The translations under genes were made by a program, and so were the position numbers. 64,000 nt of DNA, from assembly GCA_002205965.3 (NCBI GenBank), contig NADL03000691.1:806001-870000 (forward strand), read 5' to 3'. This stretch comes from Kappaphycus alvarezii. Lineage: Eukaryota; Rhodophyta; Florideophyceae; Gigartinales; Solieriaceae. The notes under the pieces were generated by a model that was not told where the DNA came from, made no database searches, and worked only from the letters and a program-made list of their open reading frames with translations. The first letter of the stretch is position 1. Each line of letters opens with the position of its first letter. Shown piece by piece: positions 1 to 9,906 of the stretch.

Positions 1-310
1 TTGACAACCAATCGTTGCTTGCCTCCAGATACTGCTACAAAAGCATTGGATATTGGGTATCCTTGGTGTGTAACTTGAGAGCCGTGGCGCGGTGAGATTT
101 CCTCGTAGGTCTTCCGATATAAGGCGTCGCGATAGCCGAGTCGAAGAACTCCCGGTCTTGTGGGTCGACACGGATTTGAGAGAGTTTGAATTGGGTAAGG
201 AAAGGGAAGTCTGTATAGTTGCTTCGTATACTCCGAACCGAATTGCACGTGCGAGGACTTCCGAGGCGTGGAGGTGTTCGGATCAATACAAAGCGGCTTT
301 CTGAGTGTTG
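1..310 (-). pseudogene. Retroelement pol fragment, N-terminal part of reverse transcriptase, cut by window edge
   Basis: In the minus frame that stays open to base 1, the translation contains LYRLPFPYPI and, at the very edge, YPISNAFVAVSGGKQRLVVN. The second block resembles the first RT motif of gypsy and DIRS-type polymerases (P-x-S-x-F-V-V-x-x-G-G-K-x-R-L-V). It lies directly downstream of the gag-like ORF at 362-1235, as expected for gag-pol order. A second minus frame is also open (316-35) and gives no recognisable motif. A frame change is needed to leave the gag frame. Assignment to gypsy versus DIRS cannot be made because the rest of RT lies outside the window. Confidence 0.5.
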
Positions 311-361
311 TGCCATAGAAAGTGCGACATAGCAGAAAGAAAAGTCGCGACTGCGACCGGT

Positions 362-1235
362 TTACTTGCGAGCAGGTTTAGGGTCCTGGGAGCTACCCCT
401 TCCTTGAGGCCGGTTTTGACGCCGGCTACTAGAGGAGGCCTGCTGCTTATTGAACTCCTTAGCGTAGGCTTGGGAACGGAGCTCGGCGAACTTGTGCTTT
501 GTGGAGCGGTAGAGTTCGGAGGAGTAACTGAAATCGTCTTCGCGGAGGTATTTCTGCAAGAGAATGGCCTCGGACTTGCCAGATTCCAAAGCGTCGGTGA
601 AGAAGTCGACGCGTTTCAAAACGCGAGAATAGGATGCTTGAAGAATGTGATGAAGAACGGCAAATGCCTCGGTAGCGGCTGCGAGGTCCTTAGCCACGAG
701 GGCTTCAGTAACCTTGTGGGCTGTTGCAAGAGCGTTCTCACAGTTTTTGCCCAATATTCCACAGGACTTCTGCTTCTTAACCGTCACGTTGATCAGCTGG
801 CTTGATACGACCGAATAATCCTTCCGGTTCCGGATGAACCGATTTGCAGGGAAGGAGCAACAGTAGACGGTTTCTGAAACTCGTTGAGCTTTCCGGTAGC
901 GGCGTAGGCTCGACGCGTACCAAAAGTTTCAGCCACGGCTTCTGCGGAGGGCGGAGGTAGCGGGAACTGCAGGTTACTAACCTAGAACGCCTCGGTAGCG
1001 GGACGAACGAATTCGGTATCCGATGTAGAGTTGACGGCGGCAGGGTCCGTCGGATTCTCTGCGGTACTTGCTTGGGCCACCGCGGAGTTGCGGGCTTAGC
1101 AGATCCGGACTTCGGCTGTAGAAGGTTGATGATCTTGGAGAGTTGGCCTTCGTTGCCAACAACCTTGTTCTCAAGGGTGTCAAGACGAGAGTTGGCGGAT
1201 GGTGCAGAAGAGCATGAGGAGAACTCATTAGACAT
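362..1235 (-). pseudogene. Gag-like ORF of the same retroelement, frameshifted
   Basis: The N-terminal frame starts with MSNEFSSCSSAPSANSRLDT and has a short heptad-like stretch (LENKVVGNEGQLSKIINLL). The C-terminal frame (787-362) carries a helical region and ends in a basic, Ser/Gln/Arg-rich tail (SSSSRRQNRPQGRG). A basic, low-complexity C-terminus without a CCHC knuckle fits capsid-type proteins of DIRS and some gypsy elements. The middle reads best in the third frame (AEAVAETFGTRRAYAATG), so at least two frameshifts separate the blocks. It lies between the TATA-bearing repeat at 1290-1620 and the RT fragment at 1-310, all on the minus strand. The identification rests on layout and composition, not on a specific family match. 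Confidence 0.5.
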
Positions 1236-1289
1236 GGTGATGTGTGAAGTGTCAAGGTCGGCCTAGACGGTTGACTCGTCCGGAGCTGG

Positions 1290-1620
1290 TTCAAATGGTA
1301 AGAACAAGCGACGACTTGGGGAGCGGAGACAGCAGCGGTTTGCGACCAAAGTCGAAGGTTATATAGCCCTGTTCAACGGGTTGCCTTCGCACTTGCGCAA
1401 GTACTTGAACACGAAAACCTTACCAGACAGACACGTTGGCTCAGCGTTGGTGTACTTATGACAGACTGCTAGAGTAGGAAGCAGCCTGTCACGGGTGACT
1501 TGCTTGTAGTGGTGGAAGGCAGACACGATGAAGCCTCTCGATACATTCACCCATAATGTTCCAATCATAATACCAAAATAACCAGATTGGTCTCATTCAA
1601 AGGATTCGACCAATCATTGA
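1290..1620 (-). mobile_element. 5' terminal/promoter region of retroelement, copy 1
   Basis: This stretch is repeated, with divergence, at 44460-44800. Shared blocks are GAACAAGCGACGACTTG, GGTTATATAG, a segment around GACTTGCTT, and ATTCACCCAT followed by TTCCAATCAT. On the minus strand it reads TATATAA at 1365-1359, about 125 bases upstream of the gag-like start at 1235. It is therefore either an LTR or the 5' leader of the element. I could not find a second copy in the same element to define LTR ends. Confidence 0.5.
1359..1365 (-). promoter_or_regulatory. TATA box of the retroelement 5' region
   Basis: TATATAA on the minus strand, conserved in the second copy of this repeat (44574-44580) and placed upstream of the gag-like ORF. 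Confidence 0.45.
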
Positions 1621-2453
1621 AGCAGTATTTTATTTTGAAACTCTGAAACTGCCGCCCATTTGGGTCGCTATTTTTTATATGGATGCTGCGCTCTAATTCC
1701 CAGCGCGGACAAGACCTTTGTAGTCGAGATAGTTGCCTCTTCCATTTGAATTTCAAACCCTTGCGTTGTGGGCGCGTCCACTCTTTTGGTCTAGACGGTA
1801 CCGCAATGGCTTGGAACCCATGACACGTACACTCTGCATCGCTTGCACAACTTGTCTACCTTTTTTGCTAGACTTTGCACATGGGATGGTTGAATTCCGA
1901 TCTCCCCTTGCACCGTATCTATGGTTGTTTTCATGGGTGATATAAATGTGTCCAGGGTGCTTGGCCTCAAAAAGGTCGGCGTCGAGTGGGAAGCTTTCGC
2001 TCGTCGAGTTTGTGACTACCCCGTTGAGAAGTCGGCCTTTGAAACAGGCGGGCGGCAATGTCCTCGCCTTGTGCCGAGGGGTGAAGGTCGGCGTCAAGGT
2101 TGTCAAAGGCGACGTTGCCTTGTTTCGGAGACAGGGTAGTGTTGTGGGAGTCGACCAAATGTCGCAATGTCCAGAGGCTGCGTGGAGGGGGATAGAAGTG
2201 CGGAAGGGGGAGGAAGGCGAGGGAAATTTGTTTATGGAGACTGGCAATGTCTTAGTCTAGATAAGTTAGTCAGGGAGGGCGGGTTTGGCGAGCTGGTCAG
2301 TCAGATGAATGTGTTGGAGAGGGTGGTAGCCGCTTTGGTGTTTGCACACAAGGTTGGGAGTGGGGCTAATGCATCAGGTTTTGCATCCGGGGATATTTTG
2401 TCGGTCCCAATTGGGGGGAGTGTGATGGCGATGGCGAAGTGGTTTTGGAGGGG
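1621..2453. other. No supported gene
   Basis: Several overlapping frames stay open here on both strands because the sequence is GC-rich, but none shows a motif, and the products are low-complexity. The stretch 2160-2450 is purine-rich on the plus strand. I see no promoter or repeat that I can support. Confidence 0.4.
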
Positions 2454-2570
2454 TGGCACTAAGGTAGGAAAGAAGGAAAATATGGCAACAAGGTGGGAAA
2501 GAACGCCGATTTGGCAACAAAGTGGGGAAGAAGGATAATGTGGCAACAAAAATAGAGTAAGGCAACATTG
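2454..2570. repeat. 29-bp tandem repeat, about 3.7 units
   Basis: Units begin with TGGCAAC at 2483, 2512 and 2541, and a degenerate TGGCACT unit begins at 2454, all exactly 29 bases apart. The unit contains a purine-rich block (AAAGTGGGGAAGAAGG). A shortened unit follows from 2560. Confidence 0.75.
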
Positions 2571-2721
2571 GGGTGGAGTAAGTGTCAAAGAGACGGTCGC
2601 AGTTTATGGAAAGGCACGCTGCAGCGACTGTGATGTCGAACTTAGCATGCCTGCTCGCTGGCATCGGGCCTTCATATAGAATCTTTTAGGAGAAGAAAAA
2701 GAGGGGTTTAGTTTACTGCGA

Positions 2722-2880
2722 GTGGTATCTATCCAGGTTGTTTGTTGTTGCAGGAGATCTGCCCTCACCTTCCAGTACGGTTTCATAGCTCTGCTCGCGA
2801 TGGACCTCGCCAAATCAATTGAAAACAGAAAAACCATCCAGACTCCATCCACCGGAGTTGGAAGCGGGAACCAGGCAGAG
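2722..2880 (-). pseudogene. C-terminal tail of an RLE-type non-LTR retroelement, second copy
   Basis: The minus-strand translation contains LARSIASRAMKPYWKVRADL. It aligns with LARTVATRAMERFSKVRAIL from the C-terminus of the element at 3440-6240. Both are preceded by an ST(P/L)-containing block and followed by LLQ. This is the segment after the restriction-like endonuclease in such elements. Only this tail is visible, so it is probably a 5'-truncated insertion or a deletion remnant of a relative of the neighbouring element. Confidence 0.6.
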
Positions 2881-2919
2881 GTGCGTAATTATGGTTATTC
2901 CCTAGCGTGTAGACCTCAT

Positions 2920-2956
2920 ATTCCTCGGAAGGCGTGTCCCACGCCTTCCGAGGAAT
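2920..2956. repeat. Perfect 17-bp inverted repeat with 3-base loop
   Basis: The left arm is ATTCCTCGGAAGGCGTG (2920-2936), the loop is TCC and the right arm (2940-2956) is its exact reverse complement. It is not followed by a T-tract that would make it a terminator. Its role is unknown. Confidence 0.9.
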
Positions 2957-3430
2957 CGTGAACTGTCTCTAGTACACATTGCGGATGCAATACTTGTAGT
3001 GCTGATTCAGTACCAATGAATAGGGATGCTAGTATATGACACGCGCGTGATTTATCATGTGATACCAGCCTGTGCTCGCTTATCTGCATAGGGGGTGGAA
3101 AAAATTGACCTGAGAAGTGTGATTAAAAAACCTGTTACGGTAAAAGTAGGTCTCTCGACCCGAGGAACAGGCAATCGGGCTTTTGCTTAACCATTTAACG
3201 CATAATTTCTGCGTTTGGAAGGCTTTTCGTTTTTTTAACATAAAATGTAATTGTGTAAATGGGGGTTAATTTACTGTGTGGATAAGTGGGTTGGTATCCA
3301 GTAAAATTTGTACCGAAGCGTAGATATCGTATCATTGTCAAGCCAATTGCGAAACCGTACGATGCGTCGAAAGCTGTGGATGGCACTCCAATCTACCAGA
3401 AGGTGGAAGGGAGGCCAGCCAGGCAAACAA
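2957..3430. other. No supported gene
   Basis: Short overlapping frames only. It lies downstream of the RLE element at 3440-6240 and may include its 3' untranslated end, but no boundary is visible. Confidence 0.35.
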
Positions 3431-3439
3431 GCGGCATTG

Positions 3440-6240
3440 GAGGTTACTGTCAAAGCGGAGTGCCTCTGTAAAAGAATGGCTCTAACCTTCGAAAACCGTT
3501 CCATTGCGCGGGTGGCAACGGTTCTCGCGAGTTACTTGACGACGGAGAACGCCGCCGGATGCCAACCGCCAAGCGTTGAGATGGAGACAGGAACCAGCCT
3601 GTTTCTAGAAACAGGCAGCTCAGCAAGGAACCCTTGGTATTTCCGCTGCTTCTCTGCATGAGCTGCGTTGAGGGTTGTGAGTGGGTTAAAGCCCTGGCTC
3701 TTGCGTGGGAGGGAGCGAGCGGGTTGACAAAGGTTACGTCGAAGTAATCCGTGCCACCGGCGGCTCCCATCGCCCTGATATCCGGCCTCGTCCTGTTTTG
3801 GTAGTGTAGACGAGGTTCGATGAATGGACGTCGGGCGGCTCTTGCAAGGTCGTTCCCAGTAAAGTCACCTGGTTGTTATGGCGAGTATTCCGCTCGCAGC
3901 CAAAGCGACAATGTAGCAAGTGGTCCCCGTAGATATCCAGCATTTCATGGCATCCTGCTTTGGGGCAAGGGGTACCTGGGGCGAATAAGGGGGTTTGGCA
4001 AAAGTACTGGAACCACACGGAAAAGTCTTTGCTCTTGATGTGCGTCCTCAATCCAGGGCAAGGTGCACAGTAGACCCAGCCTTTGGCACCGGGGAGGGAC
4101 ATGCTAGCGCGGAAGGCGCGGGTGCGGATGTTTCCGAGCGGCAAGGCCTCTTGCACAGCCATATGAATTGCATCTGTTAGCTTCTTCTGCGATGGTGGGT
4201 TGGATGAGCAGAAGTTGCTAAACGGAATTCGTTCTGAGGGTCGACAAGAGGCTCTCCATGCGGTAAAGGCGGCTGTAGCATCCTCGTACTGCGTCAGGTC
4301 TTGAACACAGGACGGCAAAGACTTCTCGCATAACTGCTGCGTCGCGGCGCTGGACGCAAGAAACGAAGCGGCGGCGACATCTCGCGGGAGGAGAGGCCGA
4401 TTCCCAAGGTCGGCTTCTTCTCCTGTAGTGCCTTAATGGGCAGTTGCAGCTCCTTGAATATACAGTTGTCTAGCATTCCACCCGCTAAAGTGCGGCAGCA
4501 CCTCTCGATTAAGCTGTCGAAGTATTCGGCCCCTTTCCGCGTACAGAGGGCGGCACAACTCGCAAGAGGTATCCCACTTTGCAAACCCCAAAGCAGTTGC
4601 GCAGTAGTTGGAATGAAGCGTGCGCGTCCTCGATTTCCATGACAGCGTTAAGTAAAGGCTCAAGGGAGTATACATGTCCAGGAAGTATTGTTCCATGAAC
4701 GTTTGGGAGCCGATTGGCGCGTTCAAAACCGAAGTACCAGTGCTGTATTCCTGCCGCATATCACAGGGGTATGCGGACTGAACCGACGCGGAGGGGCGGT
4801 GGGCCACCATACTTTGCATTTCGAGACTGCCAGATGAGACCACGACGTTTGGCCTCGGGAGAAGACAGAACTCGATTACCTTGAGTATATCCTCGTGTTT
4901 GGCTACAATGTAGCCATCGTCGTGATACCAAAGCTCCAAAAGCAGTGTGTCTAACCCTGTGTCCTCGTCGGGGGATCCCGACAATAGCTCTTTGATCTTT
5001 AGGGCGATGGGGTGGAGTACGAGAGCGAAAAGCAATCCGCTGAGCGGTCTCCTTGCTGAGTACCCACAACACTCCGTATAGTCTCGAATCCCGTCCAGAG
5101 GAACGCTGGATCGTTGTTGTAGCAATACAGTACCCAAGGAAGCAGCTGAGGAAAGAGGTTCCGGACTGCGTTAAAAAAGGAAGCACGGCTGCACAGGTTG
5201 AACGCATTCTTCAGGTCGACCGACAAGAGCGCATATTCAGAGCGTGTACCGAACTTGTTCACGATGCGTCAAACACCGTGAACTACTGCATCTGTTCCTG
5301 ACTTTGTGGCGATACCAACCTGAAGAGGCTGGAAGTAGGTGGAGGCCTTTTCATTGACCCGAGTAGCAAGGCAGCTACTAACTAACCGTCGCAAAGTCTC
5401 TCCCACTGCAATGGGGCGCGGAGTCATGTCTTTCTTCGCAAGTGGTGTGAGTGGGGCTCCAGCAATCCACGGGGCGAGGGCAGTAGGAGCTTTTCCGGAA
5501 GCCAGGACGTTCAGAAGTTCTGTTAATGAATCCAAGAATTTCCCCTGCGAGGAAGATGTGGGTGTCCGTAGAAGCTCTTCGACGTGAGAGGGGCGAAAGT
5601 CGGATCCCCCCGGGGCTGAACCGGGTTTGAAAGAGCGAACTGCCCGCAAAACCTCATCCTTTGTGATCGCTGAGATATCGGGGTGCGGAAGGCGGTTCAA
5701 AGTGTTCCTCATCCTCCCGGGAGGATTGAGGATGTTTAGCTCGGAGGGCGTCAGACACCGATTTAGTGGCCGGTAACACCCCTAGAGATCCTAATGCCTG
5801 TGCAGCTTTCCCATATGCTCCTTCGCGGGCGAGTCTCATGGCACGACGGATGTTGGCCTGTTTCTGTTCCTGGGGCGTTAAAGTTCGTTTTGTTCGGGAG
5901 GTCGCTTGTTGAAGTGCGTTCTGCCATAAGGTTTGGAACTGTCCTGCATTCCACAATTCGAGCCGTTCTCTGATTAAGTCACTGGTTGATTGGACTTGCG
6001 TTTCGACGTTCGAACCGGTAGTACCTGAGGAAGGTGAAGTATTGGAAAGCATCACTGAAGGGAAAAGAAAAACTTTAGAAGCTTCTCTTCCGCATCATTA
6101 TGTCCGTGTGCACAAGCCCACGCTGCGTCATGCATGGCGACCGACAGGGAGTCACTCAGTGCTGATCGGAATCGTGTAGGGATATGAGACAACACAGGAA
6201 TGTGGGTCGTAAGATGTCCTCATGGCGGGGCAGGGGTTGT
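3440..6240 (-). pseudogene. Non-LTR retroelement polyprotein (RT + CCHC + RLE endonuclease), element 1, frameshifted
   Basis: Read from the minus strand, the order is as follows. A pre-RT block at about 6215-6060 contains HDAAWACAHGHNDAEEKLLK. A conserved N-terminal domain follows (SDLIRERLELW..., 6055-5720), then RT with GSAPGGSDF and RPIAVGETLRRLV (5720-5270), GTQQGD (about 5065), YHDDG (4927-4916) and PIGSQTFMEQYF. Next come the CCHC knuckle CPKAGCHEMLDIYGDHLLHC (3967-3908) and the restriction-like endonuclease with RPD (3788-3780) and FDVTFV (around 3740-3732). The C-terminal block is LGGWHPAAFS...LARTVATRAM. This order is typical of RLE-class non-LTR elements (R2/NeSL/Utopia-like). Target-primed reverse transcription would be its mobility route. 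At least five frame changes break it, and YHDD replaces the usual Y-A-D-D, so it is dead. Confidence 0.85.
3597..3616. repeat. 20-bp perfect palindrome
   Basis: GCCTGTTTCTAGAAACAGGC reads the same on both strands. It lies inside the RLE-coding tail of element 1, so it is probably coincidental to coding. Confidence 0.85.
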
Positions 6241-6757
6241 GCGTGGAGCGGAGCATGCCCTGGTGAGGGTTGCTGATCTGACGCGTGTCCAGTCGTGTGT
6301 GCGGGTTGCGGCGGTTGATCGTCGGCGATCGGGCGTGGGACCGGGACCGAAGACTGCGAGGTTCATCCGCCTGCAACTGCGACTTGTGCAACGGAGCGTA
6401 CTGCCTTGGCCTTGTGTCTACGGTACACTGAGGGCAGCGGACGTACGAGAAGGAGTACAGTCCTTGCGGATCCGGACCGTTTACTTTGGAGCCGAGGTAT
6501 TTGTGATGACAGGCACAGTACCAGTATCCGATTTGAGCTAGACTTTTCTGCAGTTTGTGGACCTCATGTAATTGGATGCTGATTACAGTGTACGTAAGTT
6601 CTGCGCCACGCAGATACTGTACTTCGTGATTTTATCCGAACGGCCAATTATGGTGGTAGATCTTTATTTGTCGTACAATGTCGCACAGAGGCGTGCGGAG
6701 GGTATTTATAAATTAACTACGGATGCGAGCGGCGGGTAGAAACTTGTCGCGCCTGCA
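6241..6757 (-). other. Upstream region of element 1, no firm gene
   Basis: The element-1 frame continues a short way upstream past a TGA at about 6218 (reading PAPP then GHLTTHIPVLSH). A finger-like His/Cys pattern (CTSRSCRR) lies near 6375, so an N-terminal DNA-binding part or ORF1 end may be present. From about 6550 to 6757 I see nothing. Confidence 0.3.
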
Positions 6758-6901
6758 TTATTTGGAGACTAAATGCAAAACGGGTAACGAAGTCGCGGAG
6801 CTCCTGTTGAGGGGAGGAACCGCGACGGGAAGCAGCGAAGGAAGCAAGGCGCGGAAAAAAGCCTTACCGTCGTCGCCCAAGGCGCCATAGATATCAATCC
6901 G
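6758..6901 (-). other. Short coding-like segment flanking R1 copy A
   Basis: On the minus strand a frame directly after the R1 end reads GALGDDGKAFFRALLPSLLP and stops at 6758. It has normal coding composition and may be part of the target into which R1 inserted. No family recognised. Confidence 0.25.
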
Positions 6902-7335
6902 TGATAGCGGTAAATCGGCGGGGGAAGAGATCTTCAGAACCAATTACCCTGAGAAGGAGGTGTTGCGAGCGACAAAAGTGCTACCGTGGTATGTTGAACG
7001 AACAAAAGGGAGTGTATATAGAAGAAAGTTGAGAAAGCTAAAAGCAAGTATAAATGGGGCAGGGTCTACCACCGACGCTCTGCGACTAGCGTAAGAAAAC
7101 GTTTTCTTGGGTCTGAAGTTGACTTTCAACTTCCTACTACTCGGGAATTGGCTTGAAGTTGTCTGCCAACTTGCTTCACCTTCACTAAAGGAAGCAGTTT
7201 ACTCGGCTTATATAGACTTTTTGGCTACCCCAAAAGTCTCAAACAAACATACTAATAACCATAAAATGCATTCACGGGAATCGTGTGAACCAGAGAGACT
7301 ATTAGAAGATATTTCCTCAACGTAAATATCTAGGT
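6902..7335 (-). mobile_element. R1 terminal region, copy A
   Basis: This is a copy of the dispersed R1 family. On the minus strand it contains TATATAAG (7214-7207) and a block around AACGTTTTCTTACGC, and it ends ...TTTACCGCTATCA at 6902. Copies B (9637-10268), C (22739 on), D (26285 on) and E (to 61969) share these blocks. The 3' end matches the verified LTR end of copy B. Upstream the homology to C and D continues to about 7335 (CTAGATATT), which is the region just after the stop codon of the R1 acidic ORF. The ORF itself is missing here. Confidence 0.7.
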
Positions 7336-7583
7336 GCCATACCCATGCCAGCCACCCATCGGCCAGGGGTGGGAATTGATGTGGCCATTATGTAGACCTT
7401 TCAGAGTCACTCGTAGTATCACCCGCAACCTGGAACTGTACTGACATCTACTATGACAGCGTGTCCTAAAATGAAAAAATCAACTGATGAATTTGCCACA
7501 CTCACCCAAATTAAAAATATCTTGCAAAATCAAAAACTGTAAAAATATCTTCCCAGTTCCGATACTGTATACAATTATGGTCC

Positions 7584-9636
7584 TCATCTAGATTTTTTCT
7601 TGTGCGAATTTGCGTACATCATCCCGACGGGGGAGAGGAGGATATCGTTTTGGTTGCAGTAAGTGCCGTAATGACGATGTTTCTCGCGCTCTGCGAGTGT
7701 CGCGGCGGCGCCGGCAGTAACCGTACTTGGCGAAATGTGGCGGCGTGCGGAGGAGTGGGCAACAGTAACTTCGACGGCTATATCGGTACTGTGAAGCCCG
7801 TATGCAGCGGGTATGTAAATATCCATTCGTAGCACGGCGGACTCCGAATGCCCAGATGAGTCGGGAACCTGGTGGAGGAGCGGATGTTCGACGAGGGCGA
7901 CGATCCGAACTTCCTTTCAGTAGCGGGCAAGAACGTTGCGGAGGATGTGGTGACGACGAGTCATTCCGTCTTCGTATTTGCAGGTCAACGCGTGTTGACC
8001 ACTTGGATCTAAGACGGGTGTGATGTCGGCCGAGCGGCGGGCAGACTGGACAGCGAGTAGATCCAGGGAATAGCGCGATGCCGAGACGTAGAGCCAGAGC
8101 GACTTTCCAGGCGAAGAGGACATGTACGTACCGCGGTGGGGGTGAGGAAGCGAAGAGAAAACAGTCGATGCGGAGGATGTGCGCACGGAGAGGAGCCGTG
8201 CTCGGTCGTGGGCTGCCGCGGACGAGAACAAGCTATCGGACTTCGATAGCATGAGTTCAGTTGTGATCGCAGACTGGAGCCTTTCGCCGGGGACCGGCGA
8301 TGAACAACGCTCGAAAAGAGCCGTTAGCTGTAAGCGACGAAGACAGCTGCGGGTGGCGGGAGGATAAGAGCGAGATGGCAGACCGAGGGATCTCTTCCAA
8401 GTGGCGGTCCTGGGAAAGGGTAAGCAGGTCGGAGATAAGTCCAAAAGAATCAATTACAGATGCTGCGTATGCATCCTCGGTAATGTCTGAAGTTTGCAGG
8501 AGACCTAGACCGCCCATTGAGAAGGGGAGAGAGGCTTGGAGCCAGGATCGCTCTGGACAGGCAGCTGCAATTGGTGGAACGCTTCCCTCTGCTTCTGATC
8601 GAAGCTAGCGGCGAGAACCGCAGATTTAGTGGAGGGAAGCGTACGCAGCAAGTGCATGACCTTGGAGGCGTTCGCGCAGAAGCGGTGTAAGTGGAAAGCC
8701 AATTGAGCATCATCCAAGTCTCGAAGGGATTGGAAGATGCGGTCAACTTCGTTTTGGCGGCCTGCGAAAAATTGGGAAACAAAAGCGTCCGAGCCAATCG
8801 GGGATCCCAGCACGATAAAACCAGGGGGGTTGAAAAGGGGCAAGGAAGTGCCAAAGGGGAGTGGGAAGGGGAGAAGCCGTAAACTTGGGTCTTGGCAAGG
8901 TTGAGCTGGAACCCTAGTGGACCTCCTTCAAGCTGGATGAAACGGATGGCAGCAGCGGCTTGGGATCGAGGAAGAACAATGTTACCGTCATCTGCGTACC
9001 AAGCGTTCAGAGCAGGTGAGAACTTCTTCTGTAACGATAGCAAGAGCGGATGGAGAGCCAGGGCAAAGAGCAAGGGACCGAGAGGATCACCTTGCTGAGT
9101 TCCCTCTGAACTACGGACATAGTAGGGTCCGAAAGCAAGCTCTGTAGGAGCATCGTAACAAGAGTGTACCCACCGTGCGAGGCCTGGGCATGTGTCTGTA
9201 CGGCTTCCAGAATGCGCTGGCGGGAGATGCAATTGAAAGCGTTGCGAGCATCTATCTGGACCAAGACGTGATCGTGGAACTCGGGTCTCTGGGAAAGACG
9301 ACGCACAGAATGAATTATTGCATCGATGCCGTTCTTGACGCCTACCCCGACCTGATGGGGCAGAAGGTAAGAGCGGATGGCGGGGGTGGCTTTGTGTGCC
9401 GCGAGCCTAGAAATTAGGCGCCGGTAGAGAAGCCCAACCGCAATCGGACGGATTCCCCCGTTTGGCTTCGGCAGCGCAGTAAGACGGCCTCCGCAGAAAT
9501 ACGGGCGGCACGCGGCCGGCAGATCGCTGTTCAAACAGAGGTTGAGGAACTTTGTCAGGGCATGTAGGCAATCCTTCGCGGGCGTGACCACACCTGCCGG
9601 GCGAAGCAGCATTCGCAGGAACACTGGGGATAGACC
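7584..9636 (-). pseudogene. Element 2 ORF2, C-terminal part: RT core, CCHC knuckle, RLE endonuclease
   Basis: Downstream of the LTR insertion the minus strand encodes ALPKPNGGIRPIAVGLLYRR, IDARNAFNCISR, then GTQQGDPLGPLLFALALHPL and WYADDGNIV (catalytic YADD at 8998-8987). A later block is FNPPGFIVLGSPIGSDAFV. The knuckle is split by a frameshift: CPVC at 8052-8041 and HALTC at 7994-7980. The RLE has MDIYIP (7826-7809), AVEVTV (about 7775-7761) and an AEREKHRHYG block, with a nonsense codon after RHHILRNVLARY at 7917. Glutamate replaces the usual aspartate in the (D/E)-V-T position and MD replaces PD. It is a recent pseudogene by appearance. Confidence 0.85.
9632..9636. repeat. Target-site duplication, left copy
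   Basis: AGACC immediately before the LTR start; the second copy is at 10269-10273. Confidence 0.85.
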
Positions 9637-9663
9637 TGATATAATGAAAATTGTAGATATTCC

Positions 9664-9773
9664 TTGGCATACTGCGCTGGCTGAGTTGGCATGCTGCGCT
9701 GGTCGAGTTGACATGCTGTGCTGGCTGAGTTGGCATGCTGCGCTGGCTGAGTTGGCATGCTGCGCTGGCTGAG
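9664..9773. repeat. 22-bp minisatellite inside the LTR
   Basis: TTGGCATGCTGCGCTGGCTGAG-type units start at 9664, 9686, 9708, 9730 and 9752, exactly 22 bases apart. The third unit (9708) is the most diverged (TTGACATGCTGTG). It lies in the U3-like part upstream of the TATA box. Confidence 0.9.
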
Positions 9774-9898
9774 CTGTCACTGTACTTACAATTATATTTT
9801 TAATTATTTTTAGAGAGATGCTTTGCACTGTACTGTGGCGGTGCAGATTTGGCACATAGGTACTATATAGGTGCAACAGAATGTGAGGTTGAAAACTC

Positions 9899-9906
9899 TA
9901 TATAAG
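9899..9906 (+). promoter_or_regulatory. TATA box of the solo LTR
   Basis: TATATAAG within CTCTATATAAGGGGC. The position, about 260 bases downstream of the LTR start, is compatible with a U3/R boundary soon after. The other R1 copies have a TATA motif at a comparable distance from the 3' end. Confidence 0.5.

Noticed and set aside
305-805. 166-codon plus-strand ORF
   Set aside because: It is the shadow of the minus-strand gag-like ORF and has no motif.
7437-7620. TIR of a pogo/Tc1-type DNA transposon (CAGTA/TGTCAT motifs at 7437 and 23950)
   Set aside because: The same sequence is the 3' untranslated end of element 2, contiguous with its RLE frame; no opposite inverted terminus exists.
9664-9773. 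CRISPR-like regular repeats
   Set aside because: Units are contiguous with no spacers, inside an LTR of a eukaryotic retroelement.
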